Shown: positions 1 to 5,186, counted from the stretch's first letter. The stretch: DNA of 6,415 nt from Clostridiales bacterium UBA8960 (GCA_003482695.1 DMYC01000415.1:1-6415), one strand, 5' to 3'. Numbers and translations: made by a program. Notes: generated by a model not told the origin, from the letters alone.

Positions 1-464
1 TAGAGTATTTGATTGTTGGAAGTTCGATTTATGAAAAGACACCTATTTTTCAAAGTGTTTTTGTAGAGGCGACATTGCTATTGCTTATGGCACTTTTTAA
101 CCTTTTGTCATTGCTGATTATATTGACGAGGTGGTCTGACATGAAGGTCAACCGCATTCATGACACACCACGCATCATCCTATTGTTGCATGGTTTGGCG
201 ATTACGGGTGTTCTTGTTTTTGTACTCATCATATCGAGCAGTTACGATATATGGGATGTCATTTTAGGATTAAATCAAGCCGTACTGGGCACTAAAGTTT
301 TTGGACTGGCTTCGATTGTTTTAACCTTGCCTGCATTTGTAATGATTAATCGCGCAAAACAAGATTATAGATGGTCAAAGTTTATGGTATTTGTCTTTCA
401 AACGCATATCATTTTAAGTGTTGCTTTGATCATATGGTTATATCTTTATAATTTATTGTTGTGA
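1..464 (+). CDS. C-terminal membrane domain of a probable serine hydrolase (5' end outside window)
   Basis: The frame is open to the left edge (GAG TAT TTG ATT...), and the first possible start, a TTG at position 9, has no ribosome binding site, so I read this as the 3' end of a longer gene. The visible part has about 150 residues and four hydrophobic helices (counting from the TTG, roughly residues 17-39, 55-77, 94-114 and 124-149), ending in IIWLYLYNLLL. An aromatic YEK motif before helix 1 and a last helix ending in W-L-Y-x-x-N-L-L resemble the C-terminal transmembrane domain attached to some beta-lactamase/PBP4*-like serine hydrolases. In that family the catalytic SxxK domain lies upstream, which is not visible here. 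The family call is inference from the pattern; a generic four-helix membrane protein cannot be excluded. The gene ends 67 bp before the convergent DUF1836 gene. Confidence 0.6.
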   Translation, partial: EYLIVGSSIYEKTPIFQSVFVEATLLLLMALFNLLSLLIILTRWSDMKVNRIHDTPRIILLLHGLAITGVLVFVLIISSSYDIWDVILGLNQAVLGTKVFGLASIVLTLPAFVMINRAKQDYRWSKFMVFVFQTHIILSVALIIWLYLYNLLL

Positions 465-476
465 AAAAAATAGGAC

Positions 477-519
477 TTTTGTGGATAACGTGTGTATAAC
501 CCTGTAGATATCCACAAAA
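477..519. promoter_or_regulatory. DnaA-box-like cluster inside an 11-bp inverted repeat
   Basis: Seen directly: TGTGGATAA at 480-488 and TGTGTATAA at 491-499 both match the DnaA-box consensus TTATNCACA on the minus strand, 11 bp apart (about one helical turn). ATATCCACA at 508-516 is one mismatch from TTATCCACA on the plus strand. A perfect 11-bp inverted repeat (477-487 TTTTGTGGATA, 509-519 TATCCACAAAA) encloses the array. The site fills the gap between two convergent genes, where no promoter is needed. DnaA-binding clusters away from oriC are known in bacteria as titration or regulatory sites; that role here is inference. The alternative is a weak bidirectional terminator with a long 21-nt loop. 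It lacks a GC-rich stem, and its T-rich tracts are separated from the stem by about seven bases on each side. Confidence 0.55.
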
Positions 520-531
520 TGCCCCGTTTTC

Positions 532-1023
532 TTATGGATTTGTCTTTAACTGGTCAATTAATGCGTCAGCAAGCTGTTTTTTGAATGAAATTTCAACAAT
601 CAGCTGTTGAAGCAATGCTGTTGCATCTAAAGTTTCAAGCAATGGATTAAGCGCACTCAAAGTATCCTCGCGGATCGTGTCATAATCAATGATGAATTGA
701 TCATAATACGATCCGTTTGTTTTTAGGGCTGCTAAAATATGTGAGATATCTTGAATGGAGAAGGATTTTTTTAAGTGATAGATTATGATTAAATCTTCAA
801 TTGCACTTTTAGCGTATTTTTTCTTTAAGGGTGGTGACACCAAATTTGATTTTACATAGTTATTGATCATGGTTTTAGTAAAGACTGTGTCTTCACCACT
901 TCTTTTTAGGGGGCCCAACGTTCGCTCGTAAAACTCCAATAATTGATCCATATAAAGGTTGATATTTGGAATTTCTTGACTTGTTGGATTCAGAAAAGTC
1001 ATTATTTGATCAAATTCTTTCAT
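532..1023 (-). CDS. DUF1836 domain protein, putative MerR-like DNA-binding regulator
   Basis: The 163-aa product carries the DUF1836 signature: IPNINLYMDQLLEFYE (about residues 18-33), then an LKR..D..FTKTMINNYVK segment (about 39-58) and SPPLKKKYAKSAIEDLIIIY (63-82). The next segment, KKSFSIQDISHIL, looks like the second helix pair of a MerR-type winged helix. The C-terminal half is predicted helical and less conserved. Proteins of this family are common in Bacillota and are presumed transcription factors; no target is known to me, and nothing here identifies one. The ATG at 1023 is preceded by AGGTGA at a 4-nt spacing, which fixes the start. The gene has its own promoter and is divergent from hlyIII, separated by 170 bp, so regulation of hlyIII through the palindrome between them is possible but untested. 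Confidence 0.85.
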   Translation of the reverse strand: MKEFDQIMTFLNPTSQEIPNINLYMDQLLEFYERTLGPLKRSGEDTVFTKTMINNYVKSNLVSPPLKKKYAKSAIEDLIIIYHLKKSFSIQDISHILAALKTNGSYYDQFIIDYDTIREDTLSALNPLLETLDATALLQQLIVEISFKKQLADALIDQLKTNP

Positions 1024-1050
1024 CGTTTCACCTCGTGTTTTATTGTTATC

Positions 1051-1079
1051 ATTATAGCACTAGGTTTAGTTTCTATAAA
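1051..1079 (-). promoter_or_regulatory. Sigma-A-like promoter of the DUF1836 gene
   Basis: On the minus strand, TTTATA (1079-1074), a 17-bp spacer and a perfect TATAAT (1056-1051) preceded by TGC (extended -10). It lies 28 bp upstream of the start codon and is correctly spaced for a short leader. Confidence 0.7.
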
Positions 1080-1085
1080 GGGGTA

Positions 1086-1114
1086 TTGATTTTTAAATGA
1101 ACACGTGGTAATAT
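1086..1114 (+). promoter_or_regulatory. Putative promoter of hlyIII
   Basis: TTGATT (1086-1091), a 17-bp spacer and TAATAT (1109-1114) preceded by TGG, an extended -10. TATATT at 1112-1117 is an alternative -10. Transcription would start near 1120, just ahead of the 1129-1149 palindrome. Confidence 0.5.
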
Positions 1115-1128
1115 ATTGATACGACATC

Positions 1129-1149
1129 ACATAGTTATTATAACTATGT
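1129..1149. promoter_or_regulatory. 21-bp palindrome in the hlyIII leader, putative operator
   Basis: ACATAGTTAT (1129-1138) and ATAACTATGT (1140-1149) are perfect 10-bp complements around a single central T. The site begins about 9 bases after the predicted start of transcription and ends 28 bases before the ribosome binding site. A one-base centre and an AT-rich stem fit a protein-binding dyad better than an RNA hairpin. The binding protein is unknown; an odd-length dyad of this size suits a dimeric helix-turn-helix repressor. Confidence 0.6.
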
Positions 1150-1193
1150 ATGGTGCATGTATGAAACTATTACAGAACGGAGGCGTCATATAA

Positions 1194-1832
1194 ATGAGAG
1201 AACCAATAAATACAATCACACACTTAATAGGTATTGTTCTAGCGTTCATCGCATTAATCGCTATGATCATAAACGCCGTTTGGAAAGAGAACGTCACTTA
1301 TCTAGTGGGTGGCATTATCTTTGGAGTAAGCATGATTTTGCTCTATAGTGCATCGACGATTTACCATTGGTACAAAGGGGACTCAAAATCAATTTTAAGA
1401 CTTAGAAAGCTTGATCATGCAATGATATTTGTTTTAATCGCTGGAACATATACACCAGTTTGTTTAACCGCTTTGAGAGGTACACTTGGCACGGTGGTTC
1501 TCGTGTTGGTCTGGTCATTGGCTCTTGTGGGAACCGTGTCAAAAGTCATCTTCATAAATATGCCTAGATGGCTTTCTGCTGGCATGTATTTGTTTCTAGG
1601 ATGGATCAGCATATTCTTCATTGTACCACTGTTCAACGCCCTTCCAACGGGTGGATTCGTATGGCTTGTTGTAGGCGGTGTGCTCTACACGATCGGTTCA
1701 TTGTTTTATGCTTCAAAATCTGAGAAAATTAAAATTGCAGGCTTTGGTTTTCATGAGATTTTCCATCTCTTTATCTTGGCTGGCACAACAGCACATTATA
1801 TATTGATCAATCATTATCTTTTTAGTGCCTAA
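1194..1832 (+). CDS. Hemolysin III / PAQR family membrane protein
   Basis: The 212-aa product has the length and seven-helix layout of bacterial hemolysin III (HlyIII/YqfA, PAQR superfamily). It opens with EPINTITHLIG, the usual E..N..TH start. The superfamily metal site is intact: S54-x3-H58 (SASTIYHW) in helix 2, D74 in RKLDHAMIF of helix 3, and H187-x3-H191 (HEIFH) in helix 7; another His, H201, follows. PAQR members use these residues to bind zinc and are thought to be lipid hydrolases or receptors, while the haemolysin name comes from one Bacillus cereus protein. The physiological substrate is not known. The ATG at 1194 follows CGGAGG (1178-1183) at a 10-nt spacing. The gene is monocistronic, with a promoter and palindrome upstream and a terminator 5 bp after the stop. 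A longer reading frame starting at 1157 is a shadow in another phase. Confidence 0.92.
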   Translation: MREPINTITHLIGIVLAFIALIAMIINAVWKENVTYLVGGIIFGVSMILLYSASTIYHWYKGDSKSILRLRKLDHAMIFVLIAGTYTPVCLTALRGTLGTVVLVLVWSLALVGTVSKVIFINMPRWLSAGMYLFLGWISIFFIVPLFNALPTGGFVWLVVGGVLYTIGSLFYASKSEKIKIAGFGFHEIFHLFILAGTTAHYILINHYLFSA

Positions 1833-1837
1833 CAATC

Positions 1838-1863
1838 AAAAACCACCTAGGGTGGTTTTTTTT
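1838..1863 (+). terminator. Intrinsic terminator of hlyIII
   Basis: Stem AAAAACCACC / GGTGGTTTTT (10 bp, 6 bp of it GC-containing core) with a TAG loop, followed by a run of T to 1863. It starts 5 bases after the hlyIII stop codon. Confidence 0.92.
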
Positions 1864-1884
1864 CTAGTATAGAAGAGGGGGGCA

Positions 1885-1893
1885 TGTTATAAT
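1885..1893 (+). promoter_or_regulatory. Extended -10 promoter of the CHAD gene
   Basis: TGTTATAAT, a perfect TATAAT (1888-1893) with the TGn extension. The -35 region (TAGTAT at 1865-1870) is poor, so this would be an extended -10 promoter. It follows directly on the hlyIII terminator. Confidence 0.65.
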
Positions 1894-1930
1894 TTATAAA
1901 AATCGATTGATTCTCAGTATGGAGGTTGCT

Positions 1931-2716
1931 ATGGTTGAAGATAAAGCGCTATCGATGATTATGGAAAAACATCTAGAAGCCATAGACATTAACTTGGAAA
2001 ATATGATTGAATCATCATTTGGTCATGGTAGTATACACGCATTTAGAGAGAGTATTCGCCGTTTTAGGGCATTGATGTTCTTTTTTATCCATAATATTAG
2101 ACTCAGTGATTATAGAATGATTGAGTTTGTTTCGAAAAAATTTTTCAACATGACTTCTTTGATTAGAGAAATCGATGTTTTCGAAAGTGAATACGGTTCA
2201 TTTATGTCGAAGGAGACGCTGGATAAACTATCAAAGATAAAGGAGCCATTGCTTGAAAGATTGGTAGAAGAGCTTGATGAAACAAATGGTTTTAGGTTTC
2301 AGCATGTGAAAATTCACATTAGACCCTTTAAAACGCAATCTAAAGCAGATAAGTATCAGTTATTGCGACAATCCGAACTGTTTAACTCTTTTCTCGAAAA
2401 AGACGATGAACGTTTTAAAGAAGAGAAGTACATACATGCGAAAAGGATGCTTGCGAAGAAGTTGTTGTATGTTCACGGCATTTTAATGCCTGATAAAAGT
2501 GACTTGTCGGATATTAACGAAGCTTTAGAAAGGTTTCAGCAAATGGCAAAACTGCTGCATGACGTTTGTGTCAATTTGAGGTTTGTCGGGCATTATAAGT
2601 TGGATGATGAAGCACTGATCACAAAACTTGTCCTTGATCATAAGGCCTTTTCTGACGAGGCTGAAGTTCAATATGAAAGAGTCTGTCTTGCCATGAGAGC
2701 CTTCATGGATAAATAG
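1931..2716 (+). CDS. CHAD domain protein
   Basis: From the ATG at 1931 the product has 261 residues, nearly all helical and highly charged, with no membrane segment. It shows the two-repeat CHAD pattern. The first repeat has IHAFRESIRRFRAL (about residues 35-48) followed by SLIREIDVFESEY (76-88), the usual RR-x-R helix and RDxDV-like segment. The second has YIHAKRMLAKKLLY (157-170) followed by a helix ending in KLLHDVCVNL (207-216). CHAD helical bundles carry basic faces that bind polyphosphate; they often occur next to a CYTH domain, which is absent here, so this is a stand-alone CHAD. Motifs diverge from the consensus, so a degenerate binding site is possible. ATG 1931 is chosen because GGAGGT (1921-1926) sits 4 bases before it; in-frame TTG 1907 and ATG 1919 lack such a site. 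The transcription unit is single-gene. Confidence 0.78.
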   Translation: MVEDKALSMIMEKHLEAIDINLENMIESSFGHGSIHAFRESIRRFRALMFFFIHNIRLSDYRMIEFVSKKFFNMTSLIREIDVFESEYGSFMSKETLDKLSKIKEPLLERLVEELDETNGFRFQHVKIHIRPFKTQSKADKYQLLRQSELFNSFLEKDDERFKEEKYIHAKRMLAKKLLYVHGILMPDKSDLSDINEALERFQQMAKLLHDVCVNLRFVGHYKLDDEALITKLVLDHKAFSDEAEVQYERVCLAMRAFMDK

Positions 2717-2726
2717 CATCAATAGA

Positions 2727-2752
2727 TAAGGGGTTGCCACGGCAACCCCTTA
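2727..2752. terminator. Strong hairpin between convergent genes, probable bidirectional terminator
   Basis: TAAGGGGTTGCC (2727-2738) and GGCAACCCCTTA (2741-2752) are perfectly complementary across two bases, giving an 11-bp GC-rich stem with a tetraloop. It lies 10 bases after the CHAD stop and 7 bases after the convergent DUF3787 stop. Only short T runs flank it, so it may act as much to protect 3' ends as to terminate. Confidence 0.8.
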
Positions 2753-2759
2753 ATTTGAA

Positions 2760-2912
2760 TTATTTCTCGTTTTCTTCAACCCATTCTTTTGCTGTTTCGA
2801 CAGCATCTTCAGATGGAATGTTAACTTGTGAATCTTTTTCAATTTTTTTGTGGTCTGTCCAAGCTTCAGTTTCGCTTGCGCCTAGCATTGCCTTCTTTTT
2901 ATCATCAATCAT
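2760..2912 (-). CDS. Small DUF3787 / CDIF630_02480-like protein (50 aa)
   Basis: Reading the minus strand from ATG at 2912 gives a 50-residue acidic, soluble peptide beginning MIDDKKKAML. An ETEAWTDHKKIEKDSQV stretch (residues 14-30) is followed by NIPSEDAVETAKEWVEENEK (31-50). This matches the small clostridial DUF3787 family as I remember it, with a TAAW..I block, then a V.IPSE..V..AK.WV.ENEK C-terminus; one member is named after a C. difficile spore-surface protein. Function is not established. The gene call is supported by TGGAGGTG 4 bases before the start, a promoter at 2940-2968 and the shared hairpin after the stop. The family name is from memory; the coding call itself is firm. It would suggest a Clostridia-like host, but this alone does not prove spore formation. 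Confidence 0.82.
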   Translation of the reverse strand: MIDDKKKAMLGASETEAWTDHKKIEKDSQVNIPSEDAVETAKEWVEENEK

Positions 2913-2939
2913 ACGGCACCTCCATTTTTATTGTTGTTG

Positions 2940-2968
2940 ATTATATACCCTAAATCAAAACGTATAAA
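2940..2968 (-). promoter_or_regulatory. Promoter of the DUF3787 gene
   Basis: Minus strand: TTTATA (2968-2963), 17-bp spacer, TATAAT (2945-2940), ending 27 bp before the start codon. The hexamers and spacing are the same as at the DUF1836 promoter. Confidence 0.65.
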
Positions 2969-3020
2969 CGACAATATTTCTCAATTGAAAACAAAGATGG
3001 ATGTTGCATGCTTGGAAATA

Positions 3021-3029
3021 TGTTATACT
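3021..3029 (+). promoter_or_regulatory. Extended -10 promoter of the exporter-regulator operon
   Basis: TGTTATACT: TATACT (3024-3029) with a TGn extension, 37 bp upstream of the start codon. No convincing -35 lies at 16-18 bp. Confidence 0.5.
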
Positions 3030-3066
3030 ATAGCTGTATTTGAATGAATTTGGATAAGGACCTTAT

Positions 3067-3549
3067 ATGACATTTATAGAGAATTTACTAAGAATTATTT
3101 CCGCGGAGTTTAAAACGGCATTTATTGCGCTCGTACCGGTTATCGAGCTAAGAGGGGCCATTCCTTTTGGCATTTCACTAGGGCTATCTCCTGTACATGC
3201 CTTTATTGTAGGTTTTATTGGGAGTATGTTGCCTGTGCCGATTCTTTTGCTGGGGATTAAACCCGTTTTTAGAATGTTGAGTCAGGCGCCTAACCTTAAA
3301 AAAATGGTGGATCACCTGAGTGTTCGAAGTCTAAAGAAAAGTGATAAGATCGTTAAATATGGGTTTTATGGATTGCTTTTGTTTGTTGCTATACCATTAC
3401 CCGGGACGGGTGTTTGGAGTGGCACGTTGGCTGCCGCTTTGCTAGACATTAGATTTAAGACGGCTTTTCCAGCAATTTTGCTTGGAAATTTCATAGCTGG
3501 AATTTTGATTATGACATTAAGTCATGGCATTATGAATGGAATATTATAA
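3067..3549 (+). CDS. Small multidrug-export family protein (COG2426)
   Basis: The 160-aa product is a small integral membrane protein of the Sm_multidrug_ex family (PF06695, COG2426). Diagnostic segments are VPVIELRGAIPFGISLGLSP (about residues 24-43), a second hydrophobic helix ending in PVPILLLGIKPVFRML, a basic loop (about 75-97), then AIPLPGTGVWSGTLAAALL (108-126) and a last helix to the C-terminus. The ELRGAIP and PLPGTG elements recall re-entrant loops of DedA/VTT-like proteins. The export label comes from annotation history; transport of a specific compound has not been shown to my knowledge. ATG 3067 follows AAGGA (3056-3060) at 6 nt. It is the first gene of a two-gene operon; the GntR/RCK_C regulator starts within about 20 bp, so that regulator could act on this gene or sense the conditions it serves. 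Confidence 0.85.
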   Translation: MTFIENLLRIISAEFKTAFIALVPVIELRGAIPFGISLGLSPVHAFIVGFIGSMLPVPILLLGIKPVFRMLSQAPNLKKMVDHLSVRSLKKSDKIVKYGFYGLLLFVAIPLPGTGVWSGTLAAALLDIRFKTAFPAILLGNFIAGILIMTLSHGIMNGIL

Positions 3550-3567
3550 AGAAGGATGGCGTTAACT

Positions 3568-4224
3568 GTGATGGCGAATGAAAATGTTGATTCGGTTGGA
3601 AAATCATCAAGGTATGAAAGAATAGCGATTGATATTGCTTATAGTGTTCTTAACGGAGAATGGAAAGAAGGGGAACTCATCAAAGGGCGATCAACATTGT
3701 CTGGAAAGTACAGTGTTTCACCTGAAACCATTCGACGTGCCCTTAAACTTCTTGAAGAGTTAAATGTCGTGGAAGTAATCGAAAAAAAAGGCATTTTGAT
3801 AAAATCCATGCAGGCAGCAGACGCTTATATTAAAGAGCACCACTCAAAAGATCGCATTTTGTCAATACGTGAAGACATCAATAAGATGATACAAGAAAAG
3901 CGACTGATGGAAGATGCTGTTTTAGAGAGAATGGAATCGCTTATAGAGCAAGCACTTATCATGAAACATGTCGGCATCATTCATCCTTTGGAGTTTAAGG
4001 TGCCTGAGGAAAGTCATCTTATTGGAAGGTCCATTGGCGAAGTGAAATTTTGGGAACATACAGGTGCGACGATAATAGGCATTAATCGAACAGGACAGTT
4101 GCTGTTGTCTCCAGGTCCGAAATTGGTGTTCTTCACAGGTGATGTTGTTTTTTATGTTGGAAATGCATCTGAAAATATGGAGCGCGTTGAACGATATGTT
4201 CATAAAAGAATAGATGAATTATGA
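3568..4224 (+). CDS. GntR-type regulator with RCK_C (TrkA-C) domain, BusR-like
   Basis: A cytoplasmic regulator of about 218 residues with three parts (numbered from GTG 3568). First is a GntR winged helix (about 14-82), including YERIAIDIAYSVLNGEWKEG and the recognition helix SPETIRRALKLLEE. Second is a charged helical segment, likely a coiled coil (88-132). Third is an RCK_C/TrkA-C domain (about 140-218) with PEESHLIGRSIGEV, GATIIGINRTG and PGPKLVFFTGDVVFYVG. This is the domain order of BusR, the streptococcal/lactococcal c-di-AMP-sensing repressor of glycine-betaine uptake. Ligand and target here are inference, and no betaine transporter is in the window. The start is uncertain: ATG 3556 abuts GAAGG (zero spacing), GTG 3568 has about 11 nt, and ATG 3571 about 14. 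The gene follows the exporter-like gene after 18 bp and shares its transcript. Confidence 0.87.
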   Translation: MMANENVDSVGKSSRYERIAIDIAYSVLNGEWKEGELIKGRSTLSGKYSVSPETIRRALKLLEELNVVEVIEKKGILIKSMQAADAYIKEHHSKDRILSIREDINKMIQEKRLMEDAVLERMESLIEQALIMKHVGIIHPLEFKVPEESHLIGRSIGEVKFWEHTGATIIGINRTGQLLLSPGPKLVFFTGDVVFYVGNASENMERVERYVHKRIDEL

Positions 4225-4235
4225 TTTACAAAAAT

Positions 4236-4283
4236 AAATTGCCAGGTGTTCTCAAATGATGAGACAGCCTGGCAATTTTTTTT
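4236..4283. terminator. Bidirectional intrinsic terminator
   Basis: AAATTGCCAGG (4236-4246) pairs with CCTGGCAATTT (4268-4278). An inner stem (TGTTCTCA with TGAGACA) closes around AATGA, and eight T follow (4276-4283). On the minus strand the flanking AATTTATTTTTG serves the convergent CofE-like gene, whose stop codon lies in the T tract. Confidence 0.92.
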
Positions 4284-4980
4284 AAAGTTTTCTAATGATG
4301 CCAAGTGGCGTTTGTTCATGATCCTGACCAAGGGGGTTATCTTTCAAAATCTTTACGACAAGACTTTTATCGATCGATTTGTGTGAAACACCAAGAACCG
4401 TGCCGCTCAAATCATTTATATCCACAATCGCGACCTTTATATCGCCAAGTGATTCGCTGATTTTCTTTGCGACCGTGTCGGGTTGATCTGGACCTAGAAC
4501 GACGTATTGGTTATAAGGTGGCAATGTATTTGGTGTCGGGCCATCAATAGAAGTCGCTCTGTAACCAGCAACATCATAAAACACGCCTTTTTTACCAAAT
4601 GGTTTGGTTATAGCACTTGCGGCAGCGGCTAGTAAAATTCTGAAAGTACCACATTCCCTAAGCGCCATTTCCATCGTCTCGGGCATTCCCAATCCTATAC
4701 CAGCAGGTGTTTTCGTTACATAATTTGACAGTGTTACCGCAAGAGGGCGTGGCTTAATATCTTTAAGTGGAATCGCTCTTCCTTGTGTAATTGCGACTAT
4801 TTTTTCAGTGACAAACAACAAATCGCCTACATTGATTTGTTCGCTTGCATATTTTTTGATCACGTCAAGCAATAGATCATCCTTCATGATGACATGTGTC
4901 TTTATAGGTATACGCAAATAAGTTCTTCCATCTATACTTACTTCAGGATGCTTTACTTTTCTTGGTGTTGGCTCGGTCAT
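4282..4980 (-). CDS. F420-0:gamma-glutamyl ligase (CofE-like) family protein
   Basis: From ATG 4980 the product has 232 residues and matches the CofE-like family (PF01996, COG1478) throughout. Visible segments are YLRIPIKTHVI (21-31), GDLLFVTEKIVAITQGRAIP (52-71), TPAGIGLGMPETMEMALREC (81-100), SIDGPTPNTLPPYNQYVVLG (134-153), VAIVDINDLSG (173-183) and DNPLGQDHEQTPLGIIR (214-230). Archaeal and actinobacterial CofE adds glutamate to F420-0 using GTP. Bacillota members are a separate branch, usually in genomes not known to make F420, so the substrate here is unknown and I give no symbol. ATG 4980 is chosen for the AGGAGG at 4985-4990; ATG 5007, with GAGG seven bases before it, or GTG 5013 would add 9 or 11 residues. 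It is divergent from the GNAT gene. Confidence 0.85.
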   Translation of the reverse strand: MTEPTPRKVKHPEVSIDGRTYLRIPIKTHVIMKDDLLLDVIKKYASEQINVGDLLFVTEKIVAITQGRAIPLKDIKPRPLAVTLSNYVTKTPAGIGLGMPETMEMALRECGTFRILLAAAASAITKPFGKKGVFYDVAGYRATSIDGPTPNTLPPYNQYVVLGPDQPDTVAKKISESLGDIKVAIVDINDLSGTVLGVSHKSIDKSLVVKILKDNPLGQDHEQTPLGIIRKL

Positions 4981-5028
4981 ACTTCCTCCTGTAGAGCGCA
5001 TTTTCATAAACACGCCTCATTTCTTACC

Positions 5029-5034
5029 ATTATA
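5029..5034 (-). promoter_or_regulatory. -10 box of the CofE-like gene
   Basis: A perfect TATAAT on the minus strand, 21 bp upstream of ATG 5007 and 48 bp upstream of ATG 4980. The -35 (TTTTCG at 17 bp) is weak. Confidence 0.5.
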
Positions 5035-5067
5035 TCATCTGTTGTGTGGAACGAAAATAAAAAATCA

Positions 5068-5096
5068 AACAACCTTATTGACGAGCGCAGGTTGTT
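5068..5096. repeat. Inverted repeat over the -35 region of the GNAT promoter
   Basis: AACAACCT (5068-5075) and AGGTTGTT (5089-5096) are perfect 8-bp complements separated by 13 bases. The repeat brackets the TTGACG -35 element, the position of a repressor site. Its half-site ACAACCT closely resembles ACAACTT of the second dyad downstream. Confidence 0.6.
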
Positions 5097-5106
5097 AGTG
5101 TATAAT
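5078..5106 (+). promoter_or_regulatory. Strong sigma-A promoter of the GNAT gene
   Basis: TTGACG (5078-5083), exact 17-bp spacer, TATAAT (5101-5106). This is the best promoter match in the window, with transcription expected to start near 5112 and a leader of about 75 nt. Confidence 0.82.
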
Positions 5107-5108
5107 TG

Positions 5109-5138
5109 TGACAACTTCACTTGTTTTCAAAGTTGTCA
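5109..5138. repeat. Inverted repeat at the GNAT transcription start
   Basis: TGACAACTT (5109-5117) and AAGTTGTCA (5130-5138) are perfect 9-bp complements with a 12-base loop, directly after the -10 box. It may be an operator covering the start site or a 5'-terminal RNA hairpin. Its half-site ACAACTT matches the upstream dyad. Confidence 0.6.
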
Positions 5139-5155
5139 GATGACGACTAGTTTTC

Positions 5156-5170
5156 GTGGAAAATTTCCAC
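5156..5170. repeat. 15-bp palindrome just before the GNAT ribosome binding site
   Basis: GTGGAAA (5156-5162) and TTTCCAC (5164-5170) around a single A, ending 3 bases before the AAAGGAGG ribosome binding site (5173-5180). A protein site here, or an RNA stem next to the site, could affect translation. The arms are only 7 bp, so chance is not excluded. Confidence 0.4.
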
Positions 5171-5186
5171 AGAAAGGAGGGCTTCA

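Noticed and set aside
1157..1348. 63-codon reading frame overlapping the start of hlyIII
   Set aside because: It lies in another phase over a clear hlyIII coding sequence, has Arg/His-rich low-complexity composition and lacks its own ribosome binding site.
2734..2940. 68-codon plus-strand frame
   Set aside because: It is antisense to the DUF3787 gene, begins inside the terminator hairpin and shows no family resemblance.
2940..2968. Possible sporulation-sigma promoter for the DUF3787 gene, sharing TTTATA-N17-TATAAT with the DUF1836 promoter
   Set aside because: The -10 is a perfect housekeeping box and the -35 does not fit sigma F, G, E or K consensus well. Sharing one weak -35 hexamer between two promoters is easily coincidence.
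3054..3066. ATAAGG-A-CCTTAT palindrome over the ribosome binding site of the COG2426 gene
   Set aside because: Six-base arms with a one-base centre are expected about once in a window of this size, and an RNA hairpin would keep only five weak pairs. No reason to treat it as regulatory.
5097..5105. AGTGTATAA, one mismatch from a DnaA box, at the GNAT promoter
   Set aside because: It is isolated and explained by the TATAAT -10 element; no second box is nearby.
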